Shown here one piece after another: positions 56,909 through 64,000 of a DNA stretch of 64,000 nucleotides. The notes under the pieces are model-generated. The model saw only the letters and a list, made by a program, of their open reading frames with translations, made no database searches and was not told the DNA's origin. The stretch comes from Eurosta solidaginis (Eukaryota; Arthropoda; Insecta; Diptera; Tephritidae): assembly GCF_040869045.1 (NCBI RefSeq), contig NC_090320.1, forward strand, positions 238,080,978 through 238,144,977, written 5' to 3'. Numbering within the stretch: position 1 is the stretch's first letter; every line of letters starts with the position of its first letter. Made by a program: the position numbers and the translations under genes.

Positions 56909-57254
56909 TGTAACGAACTCTGGGTAATTCCTGAAATTTATACACCTTCTGCTAACGTGTGTATCGCTGAACTGTTGAATAAATAACTTCAATATTCAGT
57001 AATGCAATATGGTCTTTATTTAGTTTACTTTGGGAGTAGTACAATTATACTCAAATATCACGTACTTCACAACAAATAGCATGTTTAACTAAAACTGATT
57101 GGTCATTCCTCAGCTTGCACTGCTTTTATACTCTCTGTTGCCTCTTCACTTCGAGCTGCAAGTTATGTGTGTGCATGTACATAAGGTTGGCTGCTTACTG
57201 TATTTGTTGTTGTGATTATTTACTAACAGCATAGTGATGCTGATATTCGTCACA
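56909..57254 (-). repeat. solo LTR related to element 1
   Basis: On the minus strand it reads TGTGACGAATATCAGC...GTTCGTTACA. The GAATATTGAAGTTATTTATT and CAACAGTTCAGCGATAC blocks match the element 1 LTR (GAATATTGGAGTAATTTATT type, CAACAGTTTAGCGATAC). A GAGTATAAAAGC box and AATAAAGACC poly(A) signal are in the same order. No internal region and no second LTR are present, so it is a solo LTR left by recombination. Flanks do not give a perfect 4-bp duplication. Confidence 0.8.
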
Positions 57255-57257
57255 ATA

Positions 57258-57505
57258 TATTTCCGAAGATATTTTGGCCGAGCGTCTCTTCCAATTTGCC
57301 ACGTGCAATCTTTTAATTTTTCCCACAAATTTGCTGAGAAGCTTTTCATGACGGAAATACAATCTGATTGCTGGCCAAAAAATTGCCAAGTGACAACCGC
57401 GCTAGAAATATTTTTTCTAATTGAAGCAACTTTTTCTAAAGATTTTATGTTACTTTTACTGAGCCTTGAACGCGGACCTTCGGTGTAGTAGGCAAAGTGA
57501 AGGAG
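57258..57505 (-). mobile_element. tRNA-derived SINE, copy 3 (diverged)
   Basis: CCGAAGATATTTTGGCCGAG, CTCTTCCAATTTGCC, GAGAAGCTTTTCATG and TTCTAATTGAAGCAAC follow copy 1 in order. The B-box region (TTGAACGCGGACC, about 57463) is mutated and the head is incomplete. It ends 150 bp before the host exon. Confidence 0.75.
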
Positions 57506-57649
57506 TCATGGTATACCTAAAACAAGTCATTGTGACCATTGAAGTTCGGTACAACTCCCACATATCAGCGGAAGCTTCTTCGCTTGTCTCTCTTAGCTCT
57601 CCTAAAAAAGTATGCCGTAAGCTAATAAATTATTCTTTTTATTTTGTAG

Positions 57650-60009
57650 GCCTCAGTTCATCGGCCACGACATAATGCGGCCGGTAAACGTGATGCTGCG
57701 TCCAAAGGGCTAGCTACAGCGAATGGGACGACGGCACTCCAACAACAACGACCAAGCTTCCATCAATATCAACAACAACGCAGATTACAACAACAGCTAC
57801 AACAACAAAAACAACAACAACAACTACAGCAAGTAGCGACAAGCAACGAAAACTCAAATATCACACAAAAGCCAAACAAATCAAATCGAAATTGGAGTGA
57901 ACAACAGCAGCTGGAAATTCGACGCCAGCAACAGCAACAACAATCAATTGCCACTCACACTGCAACGAAACAATCAATTGCGGTAGCAATGCCGCAATCA
58001 TTTCTGGCTGGTCAAAGTAAAACGACAACAAACCAAAGAGCAGAAAGTGATTTGTCGCCAACTAAGACAAGTCGTATACCAATGCAACAACAACAGCAGG
58101 GCCAGCAACAACAAAGCAATTTTAATCAAATATCAAAAACCGCTACAAACCTATTGAACGATATTTACGAGCGTCACTTGTTAAGCCATACAATGTTTCC
58201 GAGCGATGGAGCTCACGAAAAACAGCAGGAGGTACAAAAGCAGCAGCTGCAGCATCAGCAACAGCAAATGATGCAACAACAACAAGAACAGCAAAAACAG
58301 CAAAAGCTACTGCAACAACAACATGCACTGAAACATCAGAAGCTAGCGCGTCATCATCAACAGCAACAAGGCTTCTTGGCAGCACATCAAATGGGACATG
58401 AAGTGGAGCCCAATGTTGCAAGCGCTGCAACTCAGCAACAACAACAAAATCAGCCACGTCACTTTTCGACGACCGCGCATAACGAAAAACACCACGCAAC
58501 ACAAGATGTTGCTACAAAGTCGTTAGCAACATTTGTGCCCATACATAGCGTCAACAAGCAGCATGTTGCACAAAAACCATTACACTTTTTAAAATTACCG
58601 CCACCACCACCAGTGCCACCCACCATATCACAAAACCAACCATTGACCGAGAAACGAACTTCAGCCGATTTGGGTAGCTACAAATCGTATCATGAACATT
58701 TTCAATTTTCCGATGGCTATGTTGAGCCGGTCGATAGTCGGCCACATTTTCTCTTGCAATCGGATACAGCTAATGCAAACCAGCTACCACCACCACCTGC
58801 GCCACTCAATCACGTCTATGAGACAATCAAAGAGCGACCACCACTGCCGCCGCCAAAAAATGTTGGCACATATCCGGGAATAGATGCTGGAGGCTTGCAA
58901 AGCAAGGACAATGAGGCACCGCCACTTCCACCATCGCGGCAGTTACGTGGCAGGCGTTCGACGTTGGGTAATAATGGAAATGCAGGTGGCACTGCTGGAA
59001 GAGTAGCAAAGTTGGGGCATGATAAACGTGGCACAGCAACAACAACTGCAACAATGAATAGTGGACACATGAGAGTAGAAGGTAGCGGGCTTGGGCTGGG
59101 GGGAAAGCTCAATAGTAAAATGTTGCCTATGCAGCCGCCGGCTTATGTTGAGCCGCCATACGCTGGAGTGCAGCAGGCTAGTCAACAAATGCAGCAGCAA
59201 ACACAGCAGCAGCAACAACAACGACACAAATTACAACAACATCAGCAATATAACAGCGCACAGCGCACCAAAGCTGATGGGGAACAGCGTCCTTACCTAT
59301 ATCAGAAATTACGTGAGCAACAACAACAAAAACAGCAAATGCAACAACAAGTACAGCATCAACAACCACAAAGTTCGCAACAACAAATTACGAAATTAGC
59401 TACACATCCACATTCCGCTCAGAACAACCAACAGCGCGAACATCCTTTAGGTGCACATGCAGAGCACAATGGCGCACAGCAACAGCACCAACAACAGAAA
59501 CACACCATCAGCGTTCAACAAAAGCGCGCTGCTGCAGCAAAGTCTACTGAAATTATGCTACCCCAATCAGCCGCTATAACGAGCAACTCAAAAGCTACAG
59601 TGCACGCAACACCCACCAACACTGCGTCACTCTCTACTACCGCCATTGATGTTTCTGATAGCTCAGTAGAGTTCTTGTTGCATCAAGCCGGTTTGCTGCA
59701 TTCACATGCTACCTCATTAAGGGCACATCACAGCAACATCAAAAATGTACAGGCAACTAATATTAATAGCAATAATAGTAATAATACAGCCGACCACATT
59801 GGCGCTCACACCAGCAATAGCATTATAGCATCCTCGCACCCGACGCGTCCCACTGCTCTACCAATCGTTTTTGAAGAGGATACTGGCGAATTTCAAGATG
59901 TACTTGTACTCGAAGAGGATGGCACTGCTAAATTGCCTTATCGACATGGTAAAATTGAGGTGCGTTTGGAGACCGCACAGGCGATGGTGGCGGCTGCTTA
60001 TTATGCCAG
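57650..60009 (+). CDS. host gene, large Gln/His- and Pro-rich exon
   Basis: Open for 786 codons from a good acceptor (TTCTTTTTATTTTGTAG, ending 57649) to a consensus donor (CAG then GTAGGT, 60010). The frame is open well upstream of the first Met (57989), so it is not an initiating exon. Whole-protein numbering (about): basic start ASVHRPRHNAAGKRDAASKG 32-51; Gln-rich tracts 60-130, 200-290 and 535-630; Pro-rich LPPPPPVPPTIS near 348, VYETIKERPPLPPPKN near 428 and APPLPPSRQLRGRR near 453, typical SH3/WW ligands; YVEP and YETI as possible phosphotyrosine sites; Ala/Thr/Ser/Asn/His-rich linker; conserved-looking C-end FEEDTGEFQDVLVLEEDG and KIEVRLETAQAMVAAAYYAR. No catalytic domain. It may be a cytoskeletal or signalling scaffold (for instance an SH2/poly-Pro Ras-interactor-like adaptor), unproven. 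The protein continues beyond this donor. Confidence 0.88.
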
Positions 60010-60662
60010 GTAGGTGTTTAGTTAATTATACCCAGTAGTGTTAACTGATGCGATATGGCTTGTCAAATAATAAGTCGATCGATCCGTTCCATGCTAAATG
60101 TATTCTTAACCTCTTTGACCCCGTGATACTATTCAGCATCCATCACTCCATCATAACTTGTCCATTTATAGATTATTATATTAGTCCATCCGTTCCAACG
60201 TATCTACTACTCTACATCCGATCTCAAAAAATACTTTCTCCTCTGACAGTCCAAAAAAAGTAATCTTCCTATTCTGCAGGACGACGACTGCTCGACGGAG
60301 GTTTTTCTTTCTGACCTCGAACCTTAATCTTTTTTATTTTTTTTATTTTATATTTATCTCATTCTCGTTGCGATTTGCGTCAACTGTTCAGCTTAATTGT
60401 CGAGTATATGCTAAATTTCGCAGACGGGTCTTCTATTATCGAACGGAGTCGCCATGGTTACCGCGTTTCATTCTGAAAAACAACATCTTGATATGGAAGC
60501 CCGGCACACCCCAATGTATGGAGTTTTTTATCGCGCCGAGGAGTTTAAGTCGAGGTGGTTTTTATGGGACTATCTGCAACTTATGTAAATATTTGTGACA
60601 CTTCCTATCCAAGGCAGGACCTGAGGTTATAGCACCAACTTTTAGTGAACTGACTGAAGGAA
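60010..60662 (+). other. intron 3 start, or a short next exon at 60280
   Basis: TTCCTATTCTGCAG ending at 60279 is a reasonable acceptor and the phase fits (AG plus G). The frame then reads RTTTARRRFFFLTSN and stays open to 60598. The sequence after about 60305 is T-rich and Phe-heavy, unlike real coding sequence. Either a very short exon ending near 60301 or no exon; the next true exon is probably beyond the window. Confidence 0.25.
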
Positions 60663-61140
60663 GTGGTAGGAAGAGGGACTCCATCTCGTCACCTCGTAGT
60701 TGATCCACATTCCTCAAGCCGAACACCGATGAATTCTATCTTCGGTTAAGTGTAGGTGGATTTTGCTGCTTAGGCGAGGGATTGCCTTTGTAAACTGGTG
60801 AGCTTGCCCTACCCGGACAAGTGGTAGGAAGAGCGGCTCCACCTCGTACCATTGTACCCTTTTCTCTAGTCCACATTCCGCAACCCGAGCGCCGCCGATG
60901 GGTTGACACAAGGCTGTTTCTATCCCTTGGCTCAACAATAGTGAATCGAACTCTGTCTTCGGTGAGGGCTATGTAGGTGGGTTTTGCTGCTGAGGTTGCT
61001 TGTAGCCTCTGTGTAGGGGTGAATTTGCCTAACCAGAGGCAGTGCTAGGAAGAGAGGCCCCATCTCGTTACTTTGTAGTCCTCTCGACAATGAATCAAAC
61101 TCTATCTCCGGTGGAGGCCAAGTTAAATGTACGAGCATTT
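60663..61140. repeat. three diverged tandem copies of a 160-220-bp unit
   Basis: Units start at 60663, 60821 and 61042 with GTGGTAGGAAGAG (or GTGCTAGGAAGAG), then CTCCATCTCGT-like, AGTCCACATTCC-like, a TCTATCTTCGGT/TCTGTCTTCGGT/TCTATCTCCGGT block and GTAGGTGGATTTTGCTGC. The middle unit has an extra 50-60 bp. Short minus-strand frames are coincidental. Confidence 0.8.
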
Positions 61141-61159
61141 TGTTACTATGGATTAGGTT

Positions 61160-63130
61160 TGCTTTCTAAGCTTAGAACCAGTAGATCCTGAGGCTTTTCG
61201 AGGGAGGCAGGCCCAATTCGGGCCATATCTATATATGAGATTTTCAGCTTCTTTTGAATTTTCGGCGGGATTAGCTAAGCTCTTGTTCGCTGGGGCAGAC
61301 TCATCCATGATTTAGTTGACCCTTTGCTAATTTTATCTGCATCGCTCAAAACTTGCCACAACGTTTCGCCCAATCCAAGCGGATTTATCCTCGCTTTGCA
61401 AGTCAAATATAGGAGCTGGGTTAGTCTGGAACACAACGTTATTCAAGATTGTTGTAGTTCCCCATACCTTGAACTCAAGAAACCTTTACGTTGCTGATAG
61501 CGCCGAGACTTCATGAACTCGGCTCGTTGCGAAGAAATATGATCCTTCCGTGCCCTTGTAATTTCTCCTATATTATTATGGAGTTGAAAATACTATGGGC
61601 ATACGAGCCTTTGATGAGTCTGAAAAACTTCAAAGTCGGCCAGTACTACGGAAAATGATGATTATTTCGTCCACCCTTTTAAACCATCTATCACCTCTTC
61701 ACTGACAAATATACTATTTAGAGCCGCCTTGCTTCGTCAATGTCAGCTTCTATATCAGAGGCCTGGCCAAAAAGCTCGTATATTGTTAAGGGTATCTCAC
61801 AAAACCTGCTTGAGTGTGTTACAGTTCTCTCCATCCTTTAACTGCTGCTACTTTCTATAAATACAATGTAGCTAGTTAGCATTAGAAAGTCGGATACCAC
61901 AAATTGAGGAATAAGGGACCCTTCGACGCGATTTTGCTCTCGATCGAACCTGCAAGTATCGTCCGCTTCATAACCTTTCGAGCTACCTCATGGTATCCTC
62001 CGATAACTTTTCCAATGATAGTGATTTATTTAATACGGCACGCGCAGAGTTGGAAAGTATTCTAGTCAAGTCACTTCTAGCGGAAAATATTCTTGTCTAG
62101 CTGAACGAACCCTCCACCCAACAAAAATAAGCTAATTCTAATAGCAAAGTAGTCCTTTGGTGGACATATAAATAAATATTGCACGCTTTTAGGCGCACCC
62201 AATATTTTAAGGTATTTTTGACTATGAAAGCCTGTGGATAATTAGTATTGCATGCCGAAAATGCGGTTTCTGGTTTGGATACAATTTGTTTTTCAAAATC
62301 TTTGTTACAAATTGACGTTATCTCTTTTTAGAGAATACATACACTCCATACCGGGTACAAAAATATGCCCTTCCAAGCGAATTTAGCGTTTCTTATTTGT
62401 TTTGATTAGATTTGCGGCACATTTGACTCGCTCATAGATTGAAAATGATTTCGTAAAAGATTGTAAGCTATGAAGTTGCTCATGTGTGTGCGTGTGTGTG
62501 TGATTTTAATTAAGTGGTCCACCTTGTATTGCACTCTGTTTTTCGTATGTAGCATACTTAGAGGCGCACAAAGCCGATTTTCACATATTTCAATGATTGC
62601 CATAACAAAGTATTCACTGATGTTAGCTTGTTATGCCTTTTTGCGTCTTTTGTAGTTGTTGGCCTGCCTCACCTTCCTTTTCTGCTTATTATAGCAGGTC
62701 TTATCTACGCTTATTATCATAAATTAATTTTCTTCTGTTTATGCCGCTCGCTATTCAATGGCTTTTTCATGTTTTGCCGCAAAGTTTCAAAACGGTCATT
62801 GGATGTAATGAAGCTGGAATCTATTACAGATTTTTATCTTCTATTTCAAGTTATGGCGGTAGTTCTTTGAAAAGTTAAACAATGCAAAAAAGAAAATTTT
62901 TTAACTTTTTAGTCAACGAAGTTTCATTGATTACATAATTTAATGTGAAAACTTACTTAGTTTAGAGTTCCTTTGGGTTTGTCTCCAAAAAGTGTGTCGC
63001 TCTATGACTCATGTTATTTAGTTCTGTTTTTGTACTGAAAGTTGATTAGACTAATTAGTGAAATCGAATATAAACTTACTTAGGTAGGAGCAGGTTAAAT
63101 GGTTGGATGAGACAATTGCTAGTTTCGGCC
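61160..63130. other. no gene recognised (intron or intergenic)
   Basis: About 2 kb with only short frames. No repeat shared with the rest of the window was seen. Confidence 0.35.
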
Positions 63131-63134
63131 GTCT

Positions 63135-63830
63135 TTGCCCCAGGTTATGTTAGGTTGAGCTGGCCGTTCAATAAGACCTCACATAGACTCAATATGTCCA
63201 TAGTGTTAAAAGAGTTTTTTTTGACGACCAAGCGAAATTATCTCAAGGACTAATGTTATAGAATAAGTCCTTACTTTTGGCAAATACTGAAAGTTTTCTA
63301 GGACCTATCTTAATTGCTGCCTCGAGATGTGGCAACTCTGACGCCCTAGTAGCTGGAGTCTTGACCTCGAGAGTGCAGGACACGAACACAGAACGTGCTC
63401 ATTCTCTTCTTACTGCAGCTCCCGCTTCCTATATCTCCTGTTACTGATAAGGCTTAACTTACAGATATGAGTAACTTTGTGAGTACAAAGTATAAAGCCC
63501 ACGCTTTTTCTGATTGATGGAGCATATGTAGCTCCTGACATCTTTAGATTTCTGCGAAACGAATTGGGACGTTTACCGTCGATTCATAGAGTGTTGCACC
63601 ATCTTTTTCTAACTCATTGGCCTTTTTATTACCTACCATCTCTTTATGATCATGAACCCAGTAAAGATGTATGGTCTGTGCCCTAGGTATGATGAAAGCC
63701 TTATACATAGTCTTCCTACTGAACTAACCCTTCGAGTCATTGTCCTATCTGTTTTCACACTGTTGTAATTGAGTGATGCCCTCAAAATTTACCGATTCTA
63801 TTATCATCCGGCTTTGGCTGGCACATCCAT
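63135..63830 (-). pseudogene. LINE family L1 remnant, 3' part
   Basis: On the minus strand it ends in CGGCCAGCTCAACCTAACAT, a mutated form of the L1 end. Upstream, CTTAGAAAACTTTCAG-type tail, the cysteine-tail region and an RNase H C-end (HDHKEMVGNKKANELEKDG, about 63660-63600) are readable through many stops. Older than the copies at 30541 and 50615. Confidence 0.7.
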
Positions 63831-64000
63831 TTAACTATTTCATTGTAATACTGTTTTCTGTCCTAGAAATAAAGCTTATCTACTGGCTATATTGTTTTGA
63901 ACAAACAAAAAATAATTAAAAAAAAATGTTTAAGTTAAACGGTTTTATTGAAAACAATACTTACATTAAATAATAAAAATACGAAAAGCTAGAAAATAAT
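63831..64000. other. AT-rich end of window
   Basis: A/T runs, no feature. Confidence 0.4.

Noticed and set aside
58143..59369. Minus-strand Val/Leu-rich frames opposite the big exon
   Set aside because: They are antisense to CAA/CAG tracts, which gives Leu/Val/Cys runs; not real genes.
57989..60013. Large frame as an intronless gene starting at Met 57989
   Set aside because: The frame is open back to a strong acceptor at 57649, and its end coincides with a consensus donor, so the stop at 60011 is intronic.
60280..60598. Continuation of the host gene as a 106-codon exon
   Set aside because: The acceptor and phase fit, but the sequence is T-rich with FFYFFYFIF-like content and no donor is convincing; kept only as a low-confidence possibility.

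Overview
The window is nuclear DNA of a higher dipteran, most likely a tephritid fruit fly. The evidence is spliceosomal introns, CAG/CAA-rich coding sequence, tRNA-derived SINEs, a TTAA-flanked piggyBac element, Ty3/gypsy LTR elements, RNase H-bearing LINEs and many DINE/Helentron-like non-coding repeats. The host assignment rests on recalled repeat families and was not checked by any search. No bacterial, organellar or CRISPR features were seen.

There is one convincing host gene, on the + strand. Its start exon is 33676-33725, followed by a 43-nt micro-exon at 41610-41652 and a 2.36-kb exon at 57650-60009. All splice sites are consensus-like and all phases agree. The encoded protein (about 817 residues before the last donor seen) is rich in Gln/His and carries Pro-rich SH3-ligand-like motifs. 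I could not identify it. Its introns (7.9 and 16 kb) are filled with mobile elements.

Layout: 1-3628 is a young, internally deleted Ty3/gypsy element with a SAP-domain Gag. 3.9-9.2 kb holds a (CAA)n-tailed repeat, TGATTG-rich DNA and a CGATA-rich minisatellite. 9238-11755 is a full DINE/Helentron-like repeat with an internal 130-bp satellite. 12.15-13.69 kb is a 156-bp satellite carrying a CTCF-like motif in nearly every unit. 13.7-20.1 kb has LINE remnants, a MITE, a SINE and a truncated DINE-like copy. 21.1-21.4 kb is a second CGATA array. 22301-27593 is a nearly complete Ty3/gypsy element inserted in a LINE with AGTA target duplications; its gag start codon lies inside the LTR. 29.3-33.1 kb is a nest: a DINE-like copy in a LINE in a CGATA array. 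33.5-60.0 kb is the host gene, whose introns contain DINE-like copies, a Penelope-like hairpin insertion (40434-40953), a piggyBac element (43637-46394), SINEs, LINEs and a solo LTR. 60.0-64.0 kb has a diverged tandem triplication and a LINE remnant.

Most coding capacity belongs to decayed mobile elements. The observations most worth a second look are the CTCF-motif satellite, the reconstructed host gene, the Penelope-like hairpin with a degenerate hammerhead-like core, the LTR that contains the gag start, and the piggyBac element with triplicated palindromes.
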